Source of the DNA: Cyanophora paradoxa
Lineage: Eukaryota > Glaucocystophyceae > Cyanophorales > Cyanophoraceae
Direction of reading: 5' to 3'
Assembly (NCBI GenBank): GCA_004431415.1
Contig: QPMI01000396.1
Location: 49,105-113,104 of the forward strand
Length of the DNA stretch: 64,000 nucleotides
Below the pieces are notes generated by a model. That model was not told the DNA's origin. It did no database searches and saw nothing but the letters and a program-made list of their open reading frames with translations. Of the stretch, positions 38,820 through 49,300 are shown piece by piece (position 1 is the first letter of the stretch; each line of letters begins with the position of its first letter). The position numbers and the translations under genes are program-made.

Positions 38820-41800
38820 ATGGCTAGCGCAAGGGTCCTTGTCGCGGTTGTTCTGGTCCTTGTCCTCGCGACGGGCGAGGCGGCGCGGGCCCACCGGCAC
38901 GATCACCGGGAAAGTCGCCGCGCACATGCCCGTGCCCTCCGCGCGGAAGCCGCCGCCGCCGCCCCCGCCCCATCGTCCGAATCCGCGGCCACCGCGCCGG
39001 CTGCATCCGTCGCCCCGATCCGTGCGCCCCGCTCTGCTTCCCCTGCCGCGGCCGGGTGACCGCGGCGCGCAGGCCCGGCGACTCGCTGCACGGCGAAGCT
39101 GCCGCCGGGGATGCAGCGGACCGTCCCGGGAAACCACACCGCGCGGCCCCAGAACATGAGCCCCGAGCAGGCCCGCAGCCTTGCCCCGCACGCTCCGGCG
39201 GGCCCGCCCCCTGTCTCATCCTCGCTTACGTTTGGCTCCGCAGGTGCTGGCGTTCGTGGCTGCGGCGAATCCGACGTTCGTGGACCCGCGCTTCTCCACC
39301 CACCACTGCATCGGCACGTACCCCTCCCTCCTGCGCCCCTGCCCCTCTGATCCCTCTAACCCCCTTCGCCACAGACGGCCGGCACGAGGCCGGGGGGGTG
39401 CACACCCCCGGGGGCGACATCTCCGAGTTCCTCCTCGCCCTGGCGGGGTATCAGGAGTCCGCCCTCGGCGGCGCTGCCCTCTCCGAGGAACACGTACGTG
39501 CCACGTACCCCGCACCCTCCCCCCCCCGGATCTCATCCGGATACAGGTTTATGAAATGATGGTCGCGTTCATCGACGCGTACGCCGTTCCCGGCGAGGCG
39601 CGCCCCGTGTCCCGTACCCCCCCTCTCTCTCTTTCTTCCCCTGAGCCCCATCGCAGCGCCCCTTCTACATGCACACGGATCACCACGCCGACGCGGTACC
39701 CCCCTCTCTTCCCGCCCCCTCGCTTCTTCCTCGCCCCCCCCCCCCCCCCCCCCCTCACTTCAGGGGGGCAGTACATGCGGACGGCGGCGGGGGTGGACGC
39801 GGCGTACAGTTTCGCGAAGGCCCCCGCGGGAGACCGGGATCGCCTCCTGTCCTTCGCATCCGACCCCGCGACCGTCGGTGTGCCGCGGGCCGCCTGCTCG
39901 GCCAGTCGCGCCCGTCCGCTGACGTCGGCTCGGCTTGTCGCCGCGCAGGCTGCGGGCACCTCAAGCGGACGCTGCAGCACCCCGACGTGTACCACACGCC
40001 GGCGGCGCTGACGGCGAACGTGCTGCGCGCCTTCTGGCGCGCCCTGTGGCGCGACTCGGACGCCGGCACCGGAGCCGTGACGCTGCACACCTTCCACGAG
40101 GACGCGAACGAAGGGTCCGGGCGCCCGAGCCGGCCAGAGCTCGCCCGAGCTGAGCCCGGCTGACGCGCGCCGGCAGGGCGATGGTGGTGGTGACGGGCGC
40201 GGCGTGCGGCGACTCGGTGATGACGTTCAACCCCAAGGTGGCCGGCATGGGCCAGGCGCGTCCCTCTCCTTCAAACTTGGACTGTGCACGAACGCGCCGC
40301 TGAGTTCGCGGGGCCGGGGCGGGGGCGCAGGTGCTGGTGTACCAGCCGGAGGCCCCGCGGCACCTGCGGCAGACCCTCGCGCGCTTCCTCTGCGACCGCC
40401 GCCCCGCCCTCGCCGCCGACGCCGCCTGCTCGTGCGCTTCGCGTTAGCTTGCGGCGCCCCCCCTCGCCCTCCCTGACGGGCGGCCTCCAGGGTGGCCGCC
40501 GTGCGCTCCGCCATGGACAAGATCTTCGCCGCCGGGCTCACCAGCACCGTCCGGTGCGCTCTGCTCCATCCTCCTGGAGCTTCTTCGCCGCTCGCTCTGA
40601 GCGTACCCGGCTCTCCCGCCTGCGCAGGGCGGTGGCGGCGGACATGCCGCAGGACGCGCTGGCGGCCTCGGCCGAGGCGCAGTTCGCCGGGGTGCAGACG
40701 GGGGAGCCGGCGCCGCCGGAGAGCGCCGCGGCGGCCGCCGACGCGGCGTACCTCAGCGCGGGCGGCAACCTCGGATGCTCCGTCACCGACGCCACCGCCC
40801 AGGCGAGCGCCCCGCTGCGCCATCGAGCTCGAGCTCGTGCTTAAGCCTTGAATAAAGCCGCTTGAGCTTCCAAGCCCAAGCTAGTACCCGAGCTCACGCG
40901 TCGCTCGCGCTGCTCCTCGAGCCGCCTTATGCGATCAAGCCCGCGCCTGACGGCGGGCGCCCTCGGCAGACGCTGGTCGCGGCCGGCTCGCCGTCGAACG
41001 GGTGGCGGGTGCTGAGCCAGCAGCACGCGGCGGCGCTGGTTGCCGCCGGCCCCGCCTTTGTCCCCGCCGAAGGCTTCACCTTCTCCTGCATCGGTACCCC
41101 CGCCGAAGGCTTCACCTCTCCTGCGCCCCGCTGCTTCGGCGAGCCGCGGCCGCTGAGCGCCCCCCGTGGACCGGCAGACGGGCGGTCGCAGAAGGCGGTG
41201 CTGGGGACGCCCGGCGGCTCCTTCTCCGAGTTCCTCCTCGCCCTCGGCGCCCACGTCGCCGCCGGCGTGAGTTCGGCCCCTCTCTTTTGGCCGGAGCTTG
41301 GGCTCTAGCTAGCTAGCGAGAGCGTTCTTCGAGCTCCCCTTTCCTCCACCTCTGCGCCTGGCCGCGGGCCTGACGGCGCCGCCCCGCCCCGCCCCGCCCC
41401 GGCCCGCGCGCAGCTCGTGGTTGCGGACGAGGACACGGTGCAGGCGCTGCTCGACGCCTACGCCGCCCAGTACGCCATCCCCTTCTACCGCCAGGTGCGC
41501 TCCCGCACCCTTCCCACCTCTTCTTCTGCTCCCCGCCCTCCCTCAGAGCTTCGGCCCCGGGCGCGCAGGTGTACATGCACTCGGACGCGGCGGCGGTGAA
41601 GGCGCTGGCGGCCAAGCTCGGGGCGGCCTCGCTCGACCTGGCGGCCCCGCCGGCGGCACTGCGGGCCCGCGTGCTCGCCCACGTGACGGACCCCGCCTAC
41701 GTCGGCTGCGAGCACCTCCGCCTCACCCTCCAGGCCCGCGCCCCCGCCCGCTCAGCCGCCGGGCTGCCCCTCCCTGACGGGGCGGCAGGAGCCCGGGGTG

Positions 41801-44037
41801 TACGGCGTGAACGGGACGGTGGCGCGCTGGGCGGTCCGGGCCTTCTTCCGCGCCCTCTGGGCCGACGTCGCCCGCGGCGCCGGCCGCTTCGCCTTCGAGG
41901 CCCGCCCCGCCCCGCCCCGCCCCGCCCCGCCCCGCCCGCCCGACTCCCGCGCCAACGTTAACCTCCTCCTCGGGGGCACAGGTGCTGGAGGGGGACCGGG
42001 TCGAGGGCGCCGTTGTCATGCTCTCCTCCGGCGGCTGCTCCGGCCGCGTGCGCCGCCTCGCACGGGCCCTTGGGCTTGGGCGCCCCTCGGGCCGCTCTGA
42101 GGGTGCCCTGTGTTCCGCAGGCGGCGGCCATCGCCCCGATGCGGCCCCCGATCACCGCGGGGAGCGCCCCCGCCCTCGGCGCCGGCTCGGTGCGCGCCGC
42201 CCGCCGCCCGCTCGTCCCTGTCATTCAATGCGATGCGACGGGCGCGCGGCGGCGGGCGCAGGCGCTGGTGTACCACTACCAGGACGTCCAGCCGCTCCGC
42301 GACTGGAACGCCGGCGTGCGTCCCCGCGCCCCGCGCCCCGCCCGCCGCCCCCCCTCCCCCCCTCCCCCCCCCTCCCCTCCCCCCCCGCGCCCCTCTCAAG
42401 CCCCGAGCCCCCGGCAGTTCTTCACGGAGTGGTTCAACCCGCGGCTGGCGAGCCCGACGGCGGGGGCCACCCGCGCCGGCCTCGCCGAGGTCATGGCCAA
42501 GCTCTTCACCCCGCAGGCCCGCCCCGCCCCGCCCCGCCCCGCCCCGCCCCGCCCCGCCGCGGCGCTCGCTCTGAGCCGGGTGCCCGCAGCTGGCGGCGAC
42601 GGCGCGGGCCATCTCCGGCGGCCTGCCGCAGTAGTGCGCCGGGGTCGCCGTCGGGCCCCACCCGACGCCGCTCGATGCGGTGGTCTCACGCACGCGGGCC
42701 CCCGCGCGCGCGCAGCTGGGCCTTCGTCTCCTCCTCGAACGACGCCCCGCTCCTGACGGCCCTCACCGCCGACGCCGCCGCCTCCGCAGGCGCCCCCGCC
42801 GCCGCCCGGCCCGCTCCGCGCGGCGGCTGATCGATACTGCATCGCGGGGCGCAGCGGCGGGGGCGGGGACGAAGGCCGGGGTGGAGCTCGCGATGCCGGC
42901 GTACGACTGCGGCGGCCTCTCCCTCGCCGCCTTCGAGGCCGTCAAGGACGGCCTCTCCAGGCGCGCGCGCGCGCTGCGGCCGGGTGCGCACGCGCATTCC
43001 GCATCCGATGGACTGACCTCGACGCCGCCGGCAGCATGCTCTCGATCAGCCGCTCGCGCGTGCTGCTGAGCAAGCTCCGCTGCACCATCTACACGAAGGC
43101 CTTCACCGGCCGCCGGTCCGCCCCCGCCCCCGACCTCGCCGCCCGCCCCGCGCCTGGCATCGACGCCAGAGCGCGCCGGGCCCGCAGGATCCTGGCGGCG
43201 GCGACGGGGGGCACGACGACGACGACGACGCCGACGATCGCGCCGGCGGGGACGGCGGCGGGGGCGACGGGGCGGGCGGTGCCGACGGTGGGCGTCGAGC
43301 TGCTGCCGCCGGCGGCCGGCTCGGGCGAGAAGAGCGTCGCGGAGGCGCTGGCCGCGATGAAGTCCGCCGCCGCCTCCACCCCCAACGGCCTCCTCTCCAT
43401 CCCGTGCCCGCCCCTCAAAAAGCAGCGCAATCCTTCCTCCCGTCACCATCCGCCTCGCTCGCAGCGGCGGCTACGCGGCCGACTTCGTGTACCCCTCTAC
43501 CACCAGTGCGCGGCGCTGCTCTTTGCCCCCTCCCGCTCTTACCCCCCTGGCAGGCAGCTCGAGCAGCGGGACGGCGACGATCGAGCTGGCGGCGTGGATG
43601 ATCCCCTCCACCTTCGCCGGTATCACACTGAGCACCATTGTCTCCCTCTGGTGGGTCAAGCGCCAGCAGCGCAAGAAGTACGTACCCCCCCGCCCGATCG
43701 AGCGTACCCCTGCTGATCCCGGACGTACAGGGAGAAGGAGAAGGCGCTCGAGGCCGAGCAGCAGAAGGCGGGGGGGGCATACCCCGGCATCCCGATCGTC
43801 ATCCCCGGGGGCGGAGAGTCGCGCCACGGGTCCACCTTCCGCGAGGCGGCTCCGGGCATGGGCCTGCGCCCCGTCACGCCGGGGCCGGGCGGAGCGGGGT
43901 ACAAGTCCGTCGACGTGGACCTCGACAGCGAGCGCGACGCGTACGGGCCGGGCAACGGCCCGGCGCGGGCCTACACGCCCCGCGGCCCCGGCACGCCCCG
44001 CGGCGTCCAGTTCCGAGGGACCCCCGACTACGTCTAA
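38820..44037 (+). CDS. Secreted, membrane-anchored protein with two carbonic-anhydrase-like domains
   Basis: Starts at ATG 38820 with a signal peptide (ASARVLVAVVLVLVLATGEA). Two homologous domains follow. Domain 1: NMSPEQVLAFVAA, CIDGR (split by the intron 39314-39374), HTPGGDISEFLLALAG, YMHTDHHADA and VGCGHLKRTLQ. Domain 2: CIDGR (split by 41094-41177), LGTPGGSFSEFLLALG, YMHSDAAAV and VGCEHLRLTLQ. The set C-x-DGR, PGG, His in MH-x-D and Cys in GC-x matches zeta-type (CDCA-like) carbonic anhydrases, whose metal ligands are Cys, His, Cys; here 35-40 extra residues separate His and Cys. A transmembrane helix (WMIPSTFAGITLSTIVSLWW) and a Gly/Pro-rich cytosolic tail end at TAA 44035-44037. Extracellular bicarbonate conversion is inferred. 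About 20 exons; not all joins are solved. Confidence 0.72.
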
Positions 44038-44453
44038 GATGGACATCGCCCACTGGGCTACTAGTACTAGAATAACCGAGAACCGCGCGCTTGCCCGCGC
44101 GGCCCGGTGGCAGGCTAGCGCTATTACGCGAGTGTGTTCCCGGCCCGGTCGTACCATGATAAGTATTGTATGTATCTACAATTTAGCCGAACTTAGTTAA
44201 GCTCTGAAGATTGAGCTGGGTAAGTCCGCTGCGTAGCCGGCGCCTTCGAAGGCACTCCGGGCTCGAGGATCCAGGCTTCGCGCCCGAACTGCAATGCGCA
44301 TGTGTCAGCGCGACGGACCGCGCCGAACTTCGTAGATTTGTCGTAGATAGAACGACACTGCTACAAACTACTTGGCGCTTGAGGCGCGCCCAGTCCCACT
44401 TCGCCTCTCCTCCTCCTCCAGCGACCTGACCAAATGCTTGACCTGGCTTGCGG
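44038..44453. other. Intergenic, no gene seen
   Basis: Downstream regions of two convergent genes. Mostly unstructured; ACTAGTACTAG and CTCGAGGATC palindromes occur. Confidence 0.45.
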
Positions 44454-44731
44454 TCAGCTTGCCAAATGCAAATTGAGACGCTGGCAAATCACTTGGTACT
44501 GTAGTTTCGATACTTCGCTCTGAAGCTTGGCCTGCGTCTGCAGTGCCTGCGTGCGCTCGAGCCGTCAGAAGCGCGCGTTCCCGAGGCGGTGCGGTAGCTG
44601 CGCATGCGCACCTTGTCTCGCTCGGCCGACACTCGCGCGAGCTCGGCAAGCAAATCGTTGGAAGCTCCGCTCATTTCAAGCTTTGAGACGCGTGCCTGGA
44701 GCGAGGATAACTCGGCTTGCGCGACGTCCAT
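44454..44731 (-). CDS. Small coiled-coil protein, 70 aa, two exons
   Basis: Exon 1 is 44731-44612 (40 codons) and exon 2 is 44546-44454 (30 codons plus stop); the intron starts GTGCGC, has CTGACG before its end and closes CGCAG, so phases fit exactly. The whole protein is heptad-like: SSLQARVSKLEMSGASND, LLAELARVSAERDK, then ALQTQAKLQSEVSKLQYQV. It has no signal or membrane segment. A role as a dimeric adaptor is likely but the partner is unknown. It is divergent from the uL10 gene with 91 bp between start codons. Confidence 0.65.
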
Positions 44732-44822
44732 GCAGATGCCCAAGACGAAGCCAGTCCGTCTGTTCCAGTATCCCCCCGAACCCGGTGTTGAGGGGTACAG
44801 TTCGTTCGCTCAGATCAGCACC

Positions 44823-45963
44823 ATGTTCGCCGCCTGCGCCCCGGTCTGCGCGAAGAAGAGCTTCCTCGCTGGCTCCACCAGCGAGAAGCGCACCATCTGC
44901 GCCGCGGCGCCCCAGTCTGGGGTGCGTCCAGCGATCTGGCCAAAAAATCTTGCGGGCCGGCTAGCGTCTCCGGCGACGCGGCGGGCGCGCAGCCGCTGTA
45001 GCCGGCCGAATGATGTCGTCATTAGCCGTTCTAGGCGCCAGACGCGAGCTCTCGCGACATCCGGCGTTCTGACTCGCGACGGTGCAGGTCCGCATGGCTC
45101 GCACCAAGAGCCAGAAGAACGCGTCGCTGGCGGCGCTGAAGGAGGAGCTCAATGGCGCTCAGGCGGTGTTCGCTCTTGAGTACAAGGGCCTGCTCCACAA
45201 GCAGTTCGAGGACCTGCGCAAGAAGATGCCCGAGGGCACCAAGATTCAGGTTCGCGGTTCCATGCAAGGCGCTCCATTGTTCTGGATGCGAATCTAGACG
45301 TGGATAGAGGAGACGCGATGCGCACGGCGGCGCGGCGCGCTGCGTTTCTGTGCGGGGAGATAATCTTGCTGGTTGCGCGACCTGGGCGACGGAGGGATCT
45401 GATTCGCTAGAACGTGTGTCTTATCATTCCCTTTTCTCTTTCGTAGGTGGCGAAGAACACCATCATGAACCTGGCGATCAAGGAGCAGCCCCAGATGGTG
45501 CAGCTCGGCGACTTCCTCGCTGGCCCCAACGCCTTCTTCATTGTGAAGGAGGACGTTCCCTCGACCCTGAAGGCGTTCTCGGCGTACGTGAAGGAGAACA
45601 AGATCGAGGGCGTCACCTTCCGCGGTGGTGTCTTCGACGGCTCGGTGCGTGCTGGGCCTCGCTGCGCTGTGCCCGCCCCGCTTCGCCACAGAGCTGACGC
45701 CCTTCCGCGCAGCTCATCAACAGCGGCGACATCAAGAAGCTGGAGAACATGCCGTCCCGCACCGAGCTCATGGCGCAGCTCGCGCGCGCGCTCAACGCCG
45801 TGCCCACCAAGCTCGCGGTCGGCGTCAACGCCGTCCCGACGAAGCTCGCCCGCGCGGTCAACCTCGCGCTCGTCGGTGCGCAGCGCGTCGCCTCTCAGCC
45901 CGCCGTCAGCGACCTGCCGCTGACGCGCGCGCGCGCGCCGCGGCAGAGGGCAAGTCGGAATAA
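44823..45963 (+). CDS. Organellar bacterial-type ribosomal protein uL10, 212 aa
   Basis: Exons 44823-44921, 45088-45249, 45447-45644, 45713-45875 and 45947-45963 sum to 213 codons with all phases matching. The mature part begins ARTKSQKNASLAALKEEL and shows the uL10 landmarks KYKGLLHKQFEDLRKK-like binding helix (here YKGLLHKQFEDLRKKMP), VAKNTIMNLAIKE, FLAGPNAFFIVKED and GGVFDGSLINSGDIKKLENM. It lacks the long C-terminal extension of cytosolic P0, so it is bacterial-type and must serve the plastid or mitochondrion. The first exon (MFAACAPVCAKKSFLAGSTS) would be the targeting sequence; which organelle is unclear. A near-duplicate NAVPTKLA-V-NAVPTKLA lies at the C-terminus. Confidence 0.88.
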
Positions 45964-46383
45964 GCTTCCGCGCGCTTGTGGGGGCTGGCGAGAGCTCTTT
46001 TTGGAGCTGGATCGCAGGCCCGTCCTCAGCAGCAGTAGTCGCGGCCCTCAGGTGAACAACCGGCGACCTCGGGGGCGTCTTGGAACCCGCCGGCAGCAGC
46101 TTCGAGCGATGGACTCTGGCCAGGGCATCTTTAAGCAGAACTCAGCAGCGGCGCCCGCCGTTTTTGCAATAGTAGATAGGCGCATGGGCGGTAGCTCGCC
46201 TGTGCATTTCACTTCACTATTCCCCTCTTCCTCTGTGTTCTTCTCTTTGCGCTTCTTTGCGTCTTTTATGATCCGAATCAATCGGATGTTCGATTCAGCA
46301 ACCTGCGACGCCCCCGGCCCGCGTAACACGGCAGTTGACGTGGTTCCTTTCGCATTGCCTCAAAGCACAAACGCAGGGCGGGC
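45964..46383. other. 3' region of uL10, no gene seen
   Basis: Contains T/C-rich sequence near 46210-46260 and the imperfect inverted repeat GATCCGAATCAATCGGATGTTC. No coding evidence. Confidence 0.45.
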
Positions 46384-49300
46384 CTAGTCCTCGCCTTCGC
46401 TGGCCGATCCCGGGCCGGGGCCCGACCCCTCGTTCGGTACCGGCTGTGGGGGGTCCCGCGCCCCTGCCGGCGCCGGGAGTGCGCGTGCGTGCACGTGGCG
46501 GGCGGAAGAGGTCGCGAGGGGGAGGGCTGAGGGGGCCCCAGGGTGCACGCGGTTCGGGGGCGGATTGCGAGGGGGGATCTCTGCGGGGTCGGGGAACACC
46601 CGGCGGGGGGTACCGCGCTGCGCGGAGAGTGGCCGGGGCTGCTGCTCATGCTGCTGATGAGGGGACTCGGAGGGGTCGGGGAAGACCCGCCGCGGGGTAC
46701 CGCGCTGCCCGAGGGCCGGGGGGCCGCGGGCGGAGCTCGAGGGGGGCCCCTCGGACCCCTCGGGCGCCACGCGGCGGCTCGCAGAGGCCGGGCGACCGGG
46801 GACGGCAGAGGTGGCGGCCTGGCGCGGAGAGGCCGCCGCCGGCGGCTGCGCCGGTCCGACCCGCCGCGAGGCCGAGGCGGGGCGGGCGCCGCCGCCGCCG
46901 GCGAACCGCTGCGGGTGAAAATGGGCGCGGCGGCGGGGAGACGCATGGATGGGGGCACAAAAGGCACCTGCTGCACGGCGAGGGTCGAGCGGCGGCCGGG
47001 GCCCGAGGGGGCCGGGGCCTGCGCGGCCGAGCCGCGTCGGGGCCCGGCGCGGGGCGCCCGCCTCCTCTCGCCCCTCTCGTCCTCGTCCTCCTCGTCCTCG
47101 TCCTCGTCCTCGGACCCGCTCAGGTTCGGGAACACTGCGCTGCTGTGTTAGGGGGCGGCGCGGAGGCGGGAGCCGCGGCCGGGCGGGCGAGGCGCCAGCG
47201 CGCGCGCGCGCGCGCCTGTGCCGCGGTGCGTGCCAAGGGGCCCGCGCCGGTGGCGCGCCGACCTCCTCGCTCCATCCTCCTCCTCCTCGTCGTCGTCATC
47301 ATCCTCCTCCTCGTCCTCGTCGTCCACCGCTGCAGCGCCGCGAAGTCGGGGGTCCAAAAAGCCACCCAGTTGCTCTCGAGAACGGCCCGCTCACCGTAGG
47401 AGAGGCGACCCATGCGGCGGCCGCGGCGGGCGGGGGCGACCCGCCGCCCCTCACCCCGGGCCTTCCGCCCCGCCCCGCCGCCGCCGGCGCTGCCGGCCAG
47501 CACGCGGCCAGGCGGGCCAGGGCGCCGCCGGCAGCCCCGCGCCGCTCCTCTTCTGCAGCCGCTCGCATCTCGCTCCCGTCTGCAAGCGGGTCAGGGGTGG
47601 GGGTGGGGTGGGTCAGGGTGGGGGTGGGGTGGGGGGGGTGGGGGGGGGTCGGGGGGTACGCGCCGTACTCGACGACTGCGTGGGAGGCGCCGGCGCCGCG
47701 CGTGAGGGGCTCGAGGGCCGCCTCCTCCCCCCGCCCGGGCCCGCCGCCCGCGCCGCCCGCGCCGCCGCCCCCGCACGCGGTGGTACGCCACGAAGCCCGC
47801 GCTGCGGCGAGCCGCAGTCAGCGAGTCAGCGAGTACGGAGCTGAAGAGCGAGAGCAGTCGACAGACCAGGCCGCGAGGACCAGAGTGAAGCCGCCAACGG
47901 TCAGTCCGACCACCAGCCAGGGGCCCGCCGCGCCCCTCAGGGCGGGGTCTGCCGGCCCGTCGGCGGCGCAGGGCGCGCGGCGCGCGGCGCGGCACTGTAC
48001 CCTGCGTGACAGCAACGGAGAGAAGGGGCAGATCGCCGCCGAGGGCTTCCTGCCGGGGTACGTCATTCCGTATGAGGAGATTAAGAGAAAGGCGCGCGCC
48101 TGGAGCTGCCAGGCGGCGGGGACGGGACCCTCCGTGATCCCGGCGAGCCGGGCGCGCGCTTCAGCCGCCGAGAGCGAGGGCCTCTCGGCGTCCAGGACCT
48201 GGAGAAGGAGGGGATTTAGGGGGTACGGGATCTCAATCTCGGGATTTCGGGGTACGCGCCTCGAGGAGGAGGACGGCGCTCCCGCGGAGCAGCTCCAGGG
48301 GTAGCACGCTGTTGCGGGGCGTCGGCGGGGCGTGCGGCGGGCGCAGGGACGGGAAGCTCAAAGGGCACCGGGCGGGATCGATCCCGAGGGCGGCCGCGAG
48401 GCGCTGCTGCAGGGCGTCCGCGAAGTCGGACTCGAAGGACTCGAACCTGCGATGACGGCAATGAACGGAAGGAACGCGCACCCATGAAAAGAGAGAGGCT
48501 CGAGCTCGGGCACGATATGTTGAGCGTGACGCGGATGACGAGGGACGTGACGAGCGGGACGGCTTCGGAGAAAGCGCATCAGAAGAGGTTCGGGGGGCGC
48601 GGGGGCGGGGGGAGGGGGCGCACCGGGGGCGAAGGAGAGGGCGGCGGGGAGGGCGGCGGGGCCGTGGGAGGCGGAGAGGACGGAGAGGGGCCACGCGCCC
48701 GTCCCCACCGAGAGCGGCCGCGGGCCTACCAGCACGATCTGAGGCCGCCGCGGCGCCCCGCGGCCGGCGAGTCAGACCACAGCCTCGCGGCGGGCGGGGC
48801 GCGCCCGGCGCACCGTGTCCGGGGACACGCGGATCGTGCGGGTGAGGTCCACGGCGCGGTGCCCCACGCGAACCTGCCGCGGGGTAAAGGAAAGCGCGGG
48901 ACGAAGGGGGGTACAGGGGCCCGCCTCGAGGAGGTCGGCGCGGTTCGGGGGCAGGTCGGCGCCGCGGAGGGTGAGCGTGAGGGCGGCGAGCCTGCGCAGG
49001 GAGGAGCTGGCGTAAGAGGGATGCCACGAGGCGAACGGCGGGCGGGCAGACACCGGATCTCCCGGACGGAGATCGAGGCCGGCTCGACGGACAGGAGGCG
49101 GGGCCCTGCGAGGGAAGCCCGGCTCAGGCGCGCGGGGCGGGCCGGGGGGAGGGAGCCGCCCCACAAGAGAGCGGCGCGGCTCAGCTGGGCCGCTCGGGAA
49201 AGCGGGGGCGGACCGACGAGGGCGATGGGCCCGGCGACGGCCTCTACCGAGGGGTCCGTCGCCGAGACGAGGCGCACCCGGTACGAGCTGCCGGCGAGGC

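Noticed and set aside
46335-48304. Very long plus-strand GC-rich frames opposite the membrane-protein gene
   Set aside because: They are Gly/Arg/Ala/Pro shadows of the minus-strand exons and C-rich introns, typical of about 70 percent GC DNA, with no recognisable domain.
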